Notes under the pieces: generated by a model
Told to the model about the DNA's origin: nothing
What the model saw: the letters and a program-made list of their open reading frames with translations, nothing else
The model's database searches: none
Shown here: in pieces, positions 11,301 to 24,600 of the stretch
How the letters are laid out: each line of letters opens with the position of its first letter
Position numbering within the stretch: position 1 is the first letter of the stretch
Program-made: the position numbers and the translations under genes
NCBI GenBank assembly: GCA_019914945.1
Contig: CM034101.1
Location: forward strand, 3,421,188 to 3,485,187
DNA from: Typha latifolia
Taxonomy: Eukaryota > Streptophyta > Magnoliopsida > Poales > Typhaceae
DNA: 64,000 bases
Direction of reading: 5' to 3'

Positions 11301-14300
11301 TGACAAACCTGTCAATTTTTATTACATACAACTAAAGAGGAATTTAGCAGGTTTGGCTTATGTCACAAGTTATTTTTCAAACTTATTATTTTGTTGGTAA
11401 CATTTAAGCAGATCATGGCGATGGTCATCATGACGATTCTTCTCAAAAGAAGCTTGAGCACACTTATAACTCAGATGCCGAGAAAATGGTTAAGAATGTG
11501 AAACATGCAATGGATAATGGTGAAGGGTGTCGAGTACGTTATTTCCTTGCTCGCTGTTCATTTTGATGTGAGACAATGATTGATGTTTCATCATGACTCT
11601 TTTTCTTGCCCAAGACTCATCGGGATTTTCATTTTCCGCAGATTTATGGAGTTCTAGATGTGCAAAGAGTTGCTGGAAACTTTCATATCTCGGTGCATGG
11701 GTTAAACATTTTCGTTGCTCAACAGGTTGTTTACCCAAACCCCAGCATTCCCCTGATATGATACAAGGTCACTTCTTAGAGTTTCAAAGAAATGTGTCAA
11801 CTATAGGTATTTATGAGTGTTGCAATATATATAAGTTGTGGTGCTGTCTTGTGCACATTACTTCAGTAAACAATCATTAGTTCAAGTACACTAGGTATGG
11901 AACTGATTACTGAATGGAGAACCACTAGCACCTTCTCTGATGTTAAGTAGGCAAGCTAATAGAGGATAGAGAATGGTTGCAGCTGTCTAGCTCCCTAAAC
12001 TTTATGTGGCAGGAGTATATTACTATGATCAAGTCACAGACCATCATGTTCAGTGTAAGCTGGTGGAATGGCTTCGGAAACGTTCTTTCTCACAATAAAT
12101 CCTTCCGAAAATCTCTTGCACCATTTAGCTTTCAAGATGCATATCCTTGTGAAATCGGCAGTTTTGTCTATTCACACAGGAGCTTCTAGAAAGATTAGGG
12201 TTTTCAGTGTATTCAGAAGGGCTGCCTCACGTATTTAATCATTTATCATCTTAGGGATAAATTATAATGATTGAAATATAATTTTGGTATTTCTAATATG
12301 GTCGATTACTTGCTAATCTTTATTTATTCCTTACTATAATGAGAATTCCACCTCTAGCAGATTTATATTATTTTTCTTTCAATTGAACTGAGTTTGCCTT
12401 GTGATAATTTTGATGTGCTGGGATCTGGATTTTTAGGAGGGTCTGCTCAAATTTGATTTCACCTAAGAGGGGAATATTGAAGAGCTCAGCAAGAACTCAA
12501 GTCTAGTTTTACACCTGACCCAATGCTATTTAGTGGCCCTTCTTTTGTTGCTTTCAGTATTTTGTTATTGACAAATAGTTGGTTTCTTATCTCAGGATTC
12601 CACAGTTGTTATCGATAAATATCTGCATTCTTAAATTAGATTTTTTTTCATTCGGTCATGTTTGAATCCTGAGAAGTGAGGGAAGTGAAGTGGGTATTTT
12701 ATAGGAACTGCCCCACTTCCATTGTTTGGTTGTTGGAGGTGAATTGGGAAGTGATTCTATTGATTTCCCCTGTATCATTGGATTTCCATTTATTGGCCCA
12801 ATCCCCTTTCTCTCAGGAGGAGAAGAGTGCACGTCCACCTCTACTTAACAGTCACATATTTTGCATGTGACTATTAAGTTCCTAAAAAAGTTTATATCTG
12901 AACCTTTTTTTTTTTAATTTTTTTCCCTACATCTATACCCTTCTGAAGTCTTTTATTTACATATATACCATTCTAACATTGTATTTACATTTATCTCCTT
13001 ATTTATTATTATCATTTTTTGCATGGAGACCTTTTAGAGCTTTTTTCTGGAGGCCTCTCAAACCTAACTAACCATTAAAATTTCATCAATTTGACCATAT
13101 AAAGATAAAAATACCTTATTCTCTTTTTTTTAACACACTTAAATGGTATCTATGTCTTTTTATATTTTAAATACTACAGATTTTAATATATGGTTGTCAA
13201 GAAGTAAGCTAAAAGTGTATTTATGCAAAATACGATGGTTTTTTAAAAGATATACACACAAATACAGAATTTAAAAGGGTATACATACTATAAGGAAATT
13301 TGGATGGGTATAGATGTAAATAAATTCTTTTATTTTTGTTTTTTAAGTTTTAACTTCTATCTTTCACTTTTCTCAAATCTCAACCAAATAATAAAAAATA
13401 CAAAAACTCACTGTTCCAATCTCACACTCTCTATCCTGACCAAACATTAGGAAGTGATAAATTTTTGTTAGAAAGTAAGTTTCCTAACATCTTCCAATTT
13501 CCAAGATCACTTTACTTCCCGATAACCAAACATGCTGTAATTGGCGGTATGAAAGCTTCTTTTTTGTGCGATGAGCTATTGCATTTCTAATTTAGTAATA
13601 TGAGATAAACTACTTCGAAATAAAGGCAAATAAAGAGAACTAGTCTATATTATTTTTTAGCTTATTGTCCTTTATATAATGCAAATTATACTGTTAAGTC
13701 TGACACATACATTTTACTTGTATTACACAATAATGTTCTTGGTATTTATCTTTTGTATAGATTTTTGAAGGATCAAGTCATGTAAATGTTAGTCACATTA
13801 TTCATGACTTGTCATTTGGCCCAAAGTACCCTGGAATTCACAACCCTCTTGATGGAACTACCAGGATCCTCCATGATACAAGTGGAACTTTTAAATACTA
13901 TATCAAGGTAAACCATCTAGTAGATGTACTTTTACAAGCTCATTTTTCATTGTTAAAAACAGTTAATGTGCTCTTTTTTTAACATGAACTTGATGGATCT
14001 AACCTGCTTTTGACATTGAAGGCTTATTCTTTAATAGGTTTGATGCTATTGTTGATCAGTGCAAAATACATGATTGAAAAAATCTTTTATAATGCTTAAT
14101 GTGCATTAGTTATGGGTGACTTACCATTTTTAAACCTAAGATGCATAGATCATGTTATGTTTTCCCAAAATCTAGGAGCATGATTGCTTTTCTATAACTT
14201 AATGCGACTAAACATCCTGGTGGACTGTATCATACAATGTAAAAGGAACCATTATATTTTTTATGTTGGGAGGTGAACTTGAACTGCTGGATTTGGGCAA

Positions 14301-16031
14301 TTATGATTATTTGCATAACCTAAGGCAGACATTTCTGTCAGTTTCTGAATTTAACCATGAACTTCCTTCAGATAGTAAATACTGATATAAATTTTTGTTG
14401 CTTGTAATCATGAGTATGTTTGTTACATCAGATTTTTTTTTTAAATTGGTATTCAGGAGTTGCAATTTGACAATGTACTGTTTCTTTTCAAAAGTAATGT
14501 TAGTGTTTGTGCAGATTGTTCCGACTGAATACAGATATCTCTCGAAAGAAGTATTGCCTACAAATCAATTTTCTGTGACAGAATATTTTGTTCCCATACG
14601 CGAGACTGATAGATCCTGGCCAGGTTGTGTATCTTAATTAGCATGGAAATTTCTTCTTGTTCTTCTGTAGTTACTTACATACTTTTACATGATGCAGCTG
14701 TTTACTTTTTGTACGATCTCTCTCCTATTATTGTGACCATTCGAGAAGAACGCCGCAGCTTTCTGCATTTCATTACCCGTTTGTGTGCAGTGCTTGGCGG
14801 GACATTCGCTCTGACAGGTCCTTTCCTTTTTCTGATATGGCTTGTGCTATGATGGTTATGCATGTAATACATGTGCACTGTCTCATGTACTCATTCGCTT
14901 GTCTTTTGTTGTCCATTATTTTTGCAAGTTCATAGTTTTCTTAGCATATCACTGACACAAAATTGCTCACATAAGTCTGTTATGTTAGCTTATGAAAATA
15001 GATTAAGTGTGAGATCTGGAGGATTAATTCTTTTACTTGCCTATGTCTTTTAAATTAGGCCTTCTGAATAGGAAAGCTTAATACTAGCAAAAATTTTGTA
15101 GGCAAAACTACTGTTAGTTATAATCAAGGAAGTAAGGAGTTGAAATCTAATTATCTGAGTGAATTTCTAAACATAAGAGTTCAGAAATAGGTTCTCTTTC
15201 CTTGTCATTTGCCACCTCATTAATCTCTGCCACATTATATCTTCCCACCCTTCCCCATCTCGCATTTTTTTTCCTTCCTCTTTTTCACCCACCAAAATCA
15301 CCCATTCTTCCAATCCCACTCAACCAAACCCGCCCTCTCTCAATCCCAGCTAACTCTTTTCTTCTCCTCTCATCCTTTCTCCACTCCACACCTACTTTCT
15401 CCCGTCCTCTCTCTTCCCATTCTGCTGCCACCTCCACCCTCCACCATGTTTGTCACCGCACTTGACCCTGCCAGCACCGCCATTTCTCCTCCGCTACACA
15501 CCATCGCTCCCCCCTACCATAACGAGGGTTATCATGAGATTAGAGAGGGAAACACTTATGTATCATTTTGGAGGGGAGAGGGAGAGGACAGGAAGAGGTG
15601 GGTGGTGTGTGAGAGGAGATGGTTTTGATTGGGGTGATGGAGGAGAGAAAGGTTAGGGGATTGAGATGGAGTGGAGAAGATGATGACATAATGGAAATGG
15701 ATGAGTTGGCAAATGACAAGGAGAGTGAGTCTAGATTTATAAATAATTTAGAAGTGCTATTAATTTTAAATTTTTATATTAAATTAAAAAAATCTTAGAT
15801 CACTTGATAAGTTACCTCATTACTCAACTCTTCCTGAATCCTGTTCATACTCTATCTGTGGGCAGTTTAGTTGTTAGTGTTGGCATAGTATGGTATAGAC
15901 ATAGACTCTAAATATTTCTCTTATTCAATCTATCCATTGCTTATTGGTCTTTCTTCTGTAAAACAGGAATGCTTGACCGGTGGATGTACAGAATTATCGA
16001 GTCTATAACAAAGTCAAAGACTACGAGATAA
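8326..16031 (+). CDS. ERGIC3/Erv46-like ER-Golgi vesicle cargo receptor
   Basis: The product is a 349-residue membrane protein that cycles between ER and Golgi in COPII/COPI vesicles as a cargo adaptor. Eleven coding exons: 8326-8416, 8558-8640, 9728-9803, 9919-9986, 10337-10421, 11412-11533, 11642-11725, 13761-13907, 14515-14623, 14698-14817, 15967-16031. All are GT-AG and the total is exactly 350 codons including the stop. Seen in order: LRNFDAFPRAEDHLLQKT; transmembrane segment 1 (VVSIIGLAIMATLFVHEL); MSVDLKRGETLPIHINMTFP; VSVDAIDMSGKHEVDLDTN; a His/Asp-rich loop DHGDGHHDD; GCRIYGVLDVQRVAGNFHIS; LSFGPKYPGIHNPLDG; SGTFKYYIKIVPTEY; AVYFLYDLSPI; and transmembrane segment 2 (FITRLCAVLGGTFALTGMLD). 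It ends in a basic KSKTTR tail. It reads slightly shorter than typical plant copies because the His-rich loop is short. Introns 7 and 10 carry inverted-repeat elements. Confidence 0.95.
12657..13534. mobile_element. Probable inverted-repeat (MITE-like) element in intron 7 of the ERGIC3-like gene
   Basis: CATGTTTG at 12657-12664 is matched by its reverse complement CAAACATG at 13527-13534. The similarity extends inward: GGGAAGTGAAGTG on the left against GGGAAGTAAAGTG read from the right. The subterminal AAGTGA words recur on both arms. The interior is AT-rich, with no transposase frame. I could not define a target-site duplication, so the class (hAT or PIF/Harbinger type) is left open. Confidence 0.45.
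15194..15727. mobile_element. Inverted-repeat (fold-back/MITE-like) element in intron 10 of the ERGIC3-like gene
   Basis: The left arm at about 15201-15220 (CTTGTCATTTGCCACCTCAT) is matched in inverted orientation by the right arm at 15701-15720 (ATGAGTTGGCAAATGACAAG), with one mismatch in 20. The arms continue inward as pyrimidine-rich (left) and purine-rich (right) DNA, giving a long imperfect fold-back of about 200 bases per arm. Weaker similarity may extend outward to about 15120 and 15840. There is no coding capacity and no certain target-site duplication. It sits entirely within the intron and leaves both splice sites intact. Confidence 0.65.
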
Positions 16032-16737
16032 AGCAATGAGTAGAAGCTAGAGAATGGGAAAGGGACAAGGGAAAGCAATGGGCCAATGCTCAAAGATGTT
16101 GTTTTATTGCACTCGCATTACCATAATTTAACCACTTTTAGCAGTCAATTTTACAGTTCTTCCTTCCTGTAGAATAGGACCGAAGCTTTTGTTGCGGAAT
16201 TGTCATTTTTGGTTTACATAATTTATAGTCCAGATCTGAGTTTTGATCAATGGATGGCTATGCGATTTCCTTGGTAATACATTTGATGTGATTATTTTTC
16301 CTCTTCTAGAGCCCCATGTTCACTGACTTGACACAATTGAGGTGTCTTTAGTAATCTCCGTGGTGATTTGCGATGATACATACTAATTCCATCTTATTCA
16401 AAATACTGACTGCGTGCGAAAGAAATTATATGAGAAACTAGATTCTCTACATCTTATATTCCATTCTTAATTTTCCTTTTTGCTCATCAGCTTTGATTGG
16501 TATCTTTTCTCAAATATTATTTGCTAAAAAGTAGTGGCTAATCTCCTTGCTATATATCATAAGTTTAGTTGTCGGTGTTGCCCTTTTCATTTTGACGGAG
16601 TAATAGGCTTCCACACACAAAAAGCTCTCTCATTAAGGACGATGAAACTTGTGTAATGAAAGCCTAACAGCAATGACTAAATTATGAAGAAATCAGAAAA
16701 ATGAAGTTTTACACACAAGAATAAGCTTAGATCAGTC
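16032..16737. other. Convergent 3' intergenic region (ERGIC3-like / GHR1)
   Basis: The two genes point at each other across about 700 bases. The stretch is AT-rich and must hold both 3' UTRs and polyadenylation regions. I see no other gene. Confidence 0.6.
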
Positions 16738-19700
16738 TCATATAGATGATAAATCCTCGTACACTGACTTGATACCTGGTCTCTCTGAGACTGGGCGAAT
16801 GCATCTCAATGCTATACCCAGCATCTCTTTCATACCTTCAGCTGCTGCATGAGGGTTTGCTAAATCAGGAGGCATGGATAGATCGAAACAATCCGACCCT
16901 CGCCCTTCTGCCACCCTAAGCCGGACCCAGTCCGTCAGATCAACGCCACCCTCCTCACCTGAGATGACATCGCCTGCACATCTTCCCGTCAGGAGCTCCA
17001 AAAGCACCACTCCAAATGCATAAACATCCGACTTGAAAGACGGGGATGGTTTCTTGGACGCAGCCAGCTCTGGAGCACGATATCCGAGTGCTCCAGCATC
17101 GAGGATCTGCTCGGTCGTCCCTGACTGGGTCATCAGGCGGTGAAGGCAATAGTCTGCGACTCGCGCATTGAGGTCAAGACCATCGAGCAGTATGTTGGTT
17201 GCTTTGAGGTTCCCGTGTGGTATAGCCCTGTCAAAATGGAGATAGTTCAGGCCTCGTGCAACATCAACTGCCAACTTCAGCCGCTGTGCCCAGGTTAATG
17301 GTGGGCCTTTCCTTCCTGGTCGATCTGAAAATTGGTTTCAAAGTTCATATCATGATCTTATCAACTGAAAATACATATATATGGTAAAAGGTTGAGTGGG
17401 CAAGCTATAAAATTTGCATGTCATATGTGGGTTATTAAAGAACTGGATTGAGCTGATTTCTGGTAAGAAAACTCTGAAGCTCCAGATATTTTTCTTCACG
17501 ACCAAATGATGTAATAACTTTGCCTTTTCTTCTTATATGTTTACCAGTATCAATAGAAGAATACCAAATAACTTAATAAGAGAAACTTGATGTGAAAATC
17601 AATCGGGAAGATATGGAAAACAAAAGCAATCTCTTTTCTTGATAAACATTTATCAAGCGCCACATGCTGTATGTGGATGCTACCTATCTATATTTTCTTT
17701 GCCCAATTAATTTTGTTAGCCTGACAAATATAGCAGACCTGCTGGTGATTAACACGTATAGTTTCCGGTGTCAGATTTGGGGCCATGATATGAACTTTCA
17801 GATGGAAGATTGAAAAATTCTAGAAATCAGCGAGCAGGAGATACATTAAGAAGAAAAAGGAAGGAGATCCTTTATCATTCTTTTATTATGCTCAGTGTTT
17901 CTTATGGCCTAGCTTCAATGAAGCTACGGCGTTATTATGTCAGGGTAAATAATATTTATCGTTCAATGGGAGTATTTAAGAGAGGATGAAAGGGATTCAA
18001 ACAAAATAGATGGACTAAAACAAGTAGAAGTAGAAGCCACTATACTGGGGTTAGAGAACATACCATAGAGAAAGTTGGCGAGACTTCCAGGAGAAATATA
18101 ATCTGATAAAATGAGCTTCTCGTGCTTAGTAGGGCCCCAATAGTATCCCCTCAACCCAACAACATTAGGGTGTCTAATATTTGCAAATCTTTTAGCCTCT
18201 TTAGCAAATTCTTTCTTAGGTTTTGCTACACCTTCTCTGAGCCACTTCACTGTCAAGAAGACCCCATTCTCTAATGTGGCCCTATAACAAGTGCCATGGC
18301 TGCTCCTTCCCAATACTTCTGCTGGTGCCCTTGATAATTCCTCTGGTGTCAGTGTGATTGTTTCATCCAAGAAGTGCAACTCCCCGGCCATACTATCAGG
18401 TGAGCGTACATCCAACCTTCCTAGAGTTTCGTGTCTGTATGTATCACCAGAACCTGGTGACCATGAAAATCGGCTGCCCTTGGAAGGTGAAAATCCGGCA
18501 ACTGCTACTGCCATGTTCTCTTCTGGACTAATTAGCTCAGATATAGATCCTTTTGGCGGAGATGACACCACTGAAGCACTGCCAGTTTCCTTGCCTCTAA
18601 CACCAGAATTCTCTGGCAAGGTCCATCTCTGAACATTTTTATCTGAGACCCTTTCTGAGCTCGGTGTCCTTGAAATTCTCTTGTAATGCCATATTATAGC
18701 TAAAATTATTAGAATGAGCAGAGCAACAATACTAGTCGATATAATTGCCACCTTAATGGATGTTCCGAGGGGCTTGTGGCCAGATCCTTCGGATGGAGCA
18801 CTGCTAGATCCAGGTGGGCCATCAGGAAACTCTAATCTGGAGTTTCCAGGATGGAAGGAAGAATCCGGGAACTTTCTTAAGTTTACTGGAACCATCCCAG
18901 ACAGGTCGTTGTATGATGCATTGAAGGATACAAGAGTGTCAGGCAATGTTGCAGGCAAGGAGCCTGTAAAGGCATTCTGGGATACGTCAAGAGAGGTAAG
19001 ATATATAAGCTTGGTAATAGCTGGAGGCAGAAGACCGGAGAAATTATTTGCAGATATGTCAAGCACTTGAAGACCAGAAAAGAAGACAAAATCATCAGAG
19101 AAACTGCCATTAAGATGGTTGCCAGCAATACTGAGCACACGAAGATTGGATTTTTTGGAAGTTGATGGTGACAATGCGATGCCACCTATGAGTAAATTGC
19201 TTTTGAGATAGAGCTCTTGTAATGTGGAAGAAGTTAGCAAATCATTCAGAATGGGGCCGCCGAACTGGTTGGAACTAAGGTCAAGAACAGTAAGTTTTGG
19301 AAATTGCAAGATAACTTCTGGGATGGTGCCCACAAGAGCATTATGAGATAGGTTAAGGTAGTTCAGGCGTAAGAACTGTGAGGTTACCTCTGGAAAGGAA
19401 CCCATCAACTGATTCTTGCTAAGATCAATATATTCAAGATCATCGCCCCATTTTGTAATTGCAGATAGATTTCCTCTAAATTGATTATTTGATAAGTCCA
19501 ACACAGTGCAGCTTCCTGTAACCAGTGGAAGTTTACCAGAAATGGCATTAGAAGAAAGATTAATAATCCGTAAATTTGCCGATGTGATCATATTGATATG
19601 CCCTGCAATAGGAATAGTCATGTTAGTACACAATAGGTGACTGCTAAACCAGCAGCAAATAATAATAAGATACATTTTCTAGACAGTTGACACGGGCCAT

Positions 19701-21664
19701 ACGGCAACATTTATGTCTCAATAAAAGAATATTCCCAAGAATTCTGTTTAAATAACTGTAACCATCGTTGTTAAGGGCCAGAAGAAACCTTAGATTGCCA
19801 ACATAAGTGAAGGCTGTGATCTAATTTAGCAATGGTCCACCTGGATTACATCATGTTATCAGGAAAGAAAGCCAGTACAAGTAGACACTGAGGACAGGTG
19901 GACTTGATTAGATTAGGTACTCTATATCTAGCGCGTACATTATATGGACTAATCACATTAGATAACTAATATAATGTAATCCTCCGAAGAATGGCATACA
20001 ACAGGAAATGCTGATGAGGTAAAGCATGCCCCATCATTGAGGACAGAGGGATGCTAACTTGGGGATTTATACTTCGTAAAGAATAGGAAATTGGCATGAT
20101 ATAGAGCTAATGATATTAAGCCCACTTAATGCATTCTATTATAGATGAACTTGAAACTTCTGCCAGAAAAGAGTATCTAATCTAATAATATAGCCGTCAA
20201 TAATACATAACAGGGTGCACAAATTGAAATGGCAGAACAACCACAGCAGACATCACAAGTCACAACTTTTACATATAAGTTTATTTTGTCTTTTCGGCCA
20301 TTAACATCATGTAACAAAACCAACAACAAAGTAAGAGGTGTCACATTGCAGTGTCAAATATATTCATTAGGTGTTCAAACAGGAATGAAACATCACTTTT
20401 TCCACTTACTGCTTCCTTTGACCTTCACTTCACATGTTAATGCGAATCACATCAAATAGCATTGTAAAACTTCTCAAAAAATTTCGTTAATTGCTAATCA
20501 GAATGTATGCTAGAGCACATGAAGAATGCCGAGAAAGGAAAAGAAAGAACATTATTGTATTGACGTTCCATCTTCCAATTCAATTTACATACCTGAAAGT
20601 TTATTCGCACTCAAATCCAGTTCACTTAACACCAGAGAATCACCCTTAAGAAGAGCATTCGGTACAGAACCAGAAAAGGCATTGTTCGCTAGTCGCAGAA
20701 TCTCGAGATCATATACATAGTTGAATCCTGGAAGATCCCCTGATAACTGATTAAAGCTCAAATCTAGCACCTTCAAACTCCCAAAAGCAGCAAGCTCCAC
20801 TCCATCAATCAGTGAACCGGTCAGTTGGTTGTGGCTAAGGTTTAGATACTTAACTGTATCTGAAATATCTGCTAAAAATTTAACATCCGTCAGATTTGAA
20901 GTGACGAGTGAATTCCCACTGAAGTCAGCATGAACAACACTCGATTCTGTCAGGAATTTCCAATCAAAACCACCACCTAGTTGGTTCCAGCTCAAATCAA
21001 CAGACTGGAGGCTCCAAATCTGTCCAAGACCAGCTGGAATTCCCTTTGTGAAAGAATTATATGAGAGATTTAGATAAATCAAGCTTTTAAGGCCCTTCAA
21101 AGCTGAAGGCACAGGACCAGAAAAAAAGTTGCGGCTCAAATCTAAGGACTGAATAGAAGCAAGCCCTCCAATTGAGCTGGGAAGTGGACCAGAGAAGTTA
21201 TTTCCAGCCAATGAAAGGTTTTGCAAGTTACGAAACTTCCCGATATTGAGAGGCAACAGCCCATCAAATCCATTGTTGGAAATATCCAGATACTTCAAGT
21301 TCTTGAAGTCACCCACATTGTCCGATAGACTACCAGAGAGGTTGTTGTTGGCCATTGAGAGTTGAACAAGCATTGTAAGGTTGGCAAACACAGATAGATC
21401 AACATTGCCAGAGATGTCTCGATTGTCAAGGACAACACCTGCCACCTTACCCCCATTGCAAACTATCCCGTTCCAAGATGATGGGCATCCATTAAAATCG
21501 ACGGACTCCTCATTCCATGAATCGCAGACATACCCACTTGGGTCACGAGTGATCCCCTTCTTAAATGCAAGGAGGGCTAAAGTATCTTGCGATGGGAGCT
21601 GGCAGAAGGAAGGGACAACAAGTAGAAACACCACCAAAACTCTACCAAATATCTCCATTTCCAC
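16738..21664 (-). CDS. GHR1: GHR1-like leucine-rich repeat receptor pseudokinase
   Basis: Three coding exons (21664-20593, 19602-18064, 17324-16738) give a 1065-residue plasma-membrane protein. In Arabidopsis, GHR1 is a guard-cell scaffold required for SLAC1 activation and stomatal closure. Order: signal peptide (1-21); an N-terminal cap with SWNEESVDFNGCPSSWNGIV; about 20 leucine-rich repeats such as LDLSFNQLSGDLPGFNYVYD; a transmembrane helix near 641-662; a juxtamembrane region with GFSPSKGSRFSWSPGSGD and RLDVRSPD; then the kinase fold. The kinase has VKWLREG (Lys near 810) but HGNLKATN in place of HRDLK (near 907), VADYC in place of DFG (near 928), and ends SERPGIKSVYEDLSSI. These are the family's own substitutions, so it is a pseudokinase by descent and not a broken gene. 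The CT-rich leader lies around 22110-22190. Confidence 0.95.
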
Positions 21665-24600
21665 CTCTTAACATCAGCACACTACTCTACTGCTCGAAGT
21701 AAAAGTCCAGAGAGATCTTTGTTCATCTGAGAGAGGCACTAAAAGAGCTTTAAATGACTAAAAGTCGCCACTTTTAACAGCCCCTAACATTTTTCTTAGA
21801 TCAATAACGGTGTTTTAAGTTCGATCAAAGAAGAAAGACGCCAGCTTTACAAGAGATTCGAGTTCTAAAACAGCACAAAAAAAAAACCACAACTCTATGA
21901 CGAGATCAAAGATTTTACCAACCAAAAAAGCAAATGTAAGAGGGTAAACAACTCCACCCGCCGCGAGGCACCAAACGTCCAGAACCTTTGGGCTTTCGAC
22001 TCCAACAAATGAACGGCGCAGGCCCGCTAAAATGCTGATCGAGGAAACAGGAGAAGAGATCAAAGAGGAAAACCCTAACCCTAGAATTCAACCGTACCAC
22101 TGCCTCCTCCTCTACTGAGTTGAGAGAGAGAGAGAGTGGAGAGTAGAGAGAAGAGTGCGTGGGAAAATGGAGGTTTTTCCCCTTCTCTTTTTTCTTTTAT
22201 TAGGATTACCCGCCAAAAGGCAGCGGGGGGCCACATGGACCCAAATGCATGCTGCTAAAAGCCAGGGAATTAATTAATCCATTAATTAATTAGTGAGTGC
22301 TATAACAGAATACTCTTTTTTATACAAAAGTTTGAACTTTTTTTCATCACAGAACGGGGGTGGATTTATGAAGAGAGAGGGGTATAGATATCGAAGAACA
22401 TTAATAGGGCGTCCTCCCGTGAGTAGCTAAAAAGGAGAAGTTATCTGCCACGTGTCAGACAGTCCAGGTCAGCTCTTTGACTGCCTTTCTTAAAACTTGT
22501 CCAACTACCACTTGAGAAAATGACTGGCATCTGATGCTCGAGTCGACATGCCTTCTTGTTCTTTGGAATCTACTAAATTTTGGTGCCTCTCTAAATTCAC
22601 TTGTAAAATATTATTATATATTATTTTAAATATATATATATATATATATTTATATATTTATTTTGGTATAAACTTCCATAAGTTCATAGAGCATCCGTAA
22701 AACTGTATAGTAATACATTTTTTTTTTCTCCTCTCCTCTTCTATCTAGTATTTTTCTATTTATTAATTACTATGTTATCATTAAAAAAGATATTATTTTA
22801 CTCACTCTCTTCCCTTTCTCTCTTCCTCGTCCATCTATTATAAAAAATATTTTAGTCATTTATTAAATTATTATTTTAACTTTAGGTTACTTAGAGTATT
22901 ACGTGCTATAATTCTATAAAATTTATATCGGCATAAGCTCTTTTATGCTAATATAAAAACTTAAAATAGCTATATTATTGATTTTATACCGCAAGTTACC
23001 ACTGTATGATTAAGGTCACAATTGATTTTTAGTAAATTTTTTATTAGAACATATACGAGCTTAATTTAGGCCTATTGTGTCTCGTTTCTAGAGTGATTGA
23101 CTTACTATATATTTAAAGGATTAACTTATTTATTTTGCTTATATCCTGGGACACTGATACTTGAAAATAAAAAAGATGTTCTTATTAATATTCAATCTGA
23201 GTTTATTGGTTAAATTTTAGATATATAGCTCATTGGCTAACTATAATTTAGACAGAGTAGCTAGCTTCTTTTCCTAATATATAGATTAGATAATTAAATC
23301 AACTTTTTTTTAAAATAGACTCAAACTATGTGCACATAATAATAATGTAAATATTTTGCAATAAATGACCCTCTGCATCTTTGAGTAAAATTTGGATTCA
23401 TGACCTATGTGATATTATGACTAGACTTAAGTGGTTGGGGTTGTGGGTAAAGAGTAAAGACACTTTTCATCAGGTAAAATAGAGAGAACATCCGGCAAAA
23501 CTTTAGAGGTGAATCGTCTTTTTGACCGCTACTATATGTCTATATGAATTCTCTTTGTCCAAGTGCCCAAAAGGGGGAGGTAAAAGTAAATCACTGCAAT
23601 CACCGAATCAGTATATATTTATAACACCAAGTCCACCTTTCTGATAGAAAGCACGTCGGATACTTTCCAGGAAATTTCAATCTTAACTAGCCCTGCAATC
23701 ACCAAAGATGAAGATAATTTATGTTTACTGAGCATCCACTCACTAAAAATATTGAAATCAAGAACGAGGGATTCTTCTAAGACCAATTGCTCGGATCATC
23801 ATGCTGCATAGAAGAAAATTATTAGGGAGAAAGCACGCCATGAGAAGGATAGGAATGTAGAAGTTGTTGATCTTGCAAAAGTGAAATCATTGGGAGTTAT
23901 GAGTTGCTGCAATGATTCGTCCTGTTGCATTTCTGACAACAAAAATACATGGAAAAGGTCCGTTCGGAAATCTCCACTCAGGGAGTCTTCTACATAGAGA
24001 AGACCTGCTGGCACTTGCACTCTTTTTTTTTTATCTAAAGGGAAGGCCCATTGACAGGTAGTTTCATTAAATCTAAGACTAATAGAATGGTTGGTTGCAG
24101 CATGATACACAGAAAGAGATATCACGTTTGGGTATACAGCGCATCCCAAGCAGGATCACAAGCGCAAAGGCTCTAGCTTCGCCATGATATGGCACATAGG
24201 CCTACGACTCCCAAGGGTGGGTGATATCCGGTGGATGAAAGGCTTTCGGCAACCACAAACATCAACCCACTAATAAAAAAAAAAAGATACAATGTCTGAT
24301 GGATGAGATCGGGACGGTGATGATAGGGGGAGGAGACGACAACACTGACTTCAAGTCGGCGATGACAGCAACAATGAGGATAATAGTGACGCAGCAATAA
24401 TGAAGCAACGGTTATGGGGGGGAACAGAAGGACAGTGGGAAAGAAAGAAGAGAGGAGAAATCAAGATGAGAAAAAAAGAATGGAGAAAGAGAGAAGAAGA
24501 GGGAAAATATTCCTCACACGAAAGGAGGGAAAAACCCCTCTTCTTCCCAGACGAAGTGGCTTGGATAGGAGGAGGAGGAGGAGGATGTGGTGGTGGCGGC

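Noticed and set aside
16738..21664. Calling the receptor an At5g10020-type inactive kinase
   Set aside because: The cap sequence, the juxtamembrane GFSPSKGS/WSPGSGD stretch and the SERPGIKSVYEDLSSI end fit GHR1 more closely.
23799..24149. A 116-codon minus-strand frame in the GHR1 to VTC2-like interval
   Set aside because: No recognisable motif, composition or neighbouring exon with compatible splice sites. Kept only as part of the unexplained block.
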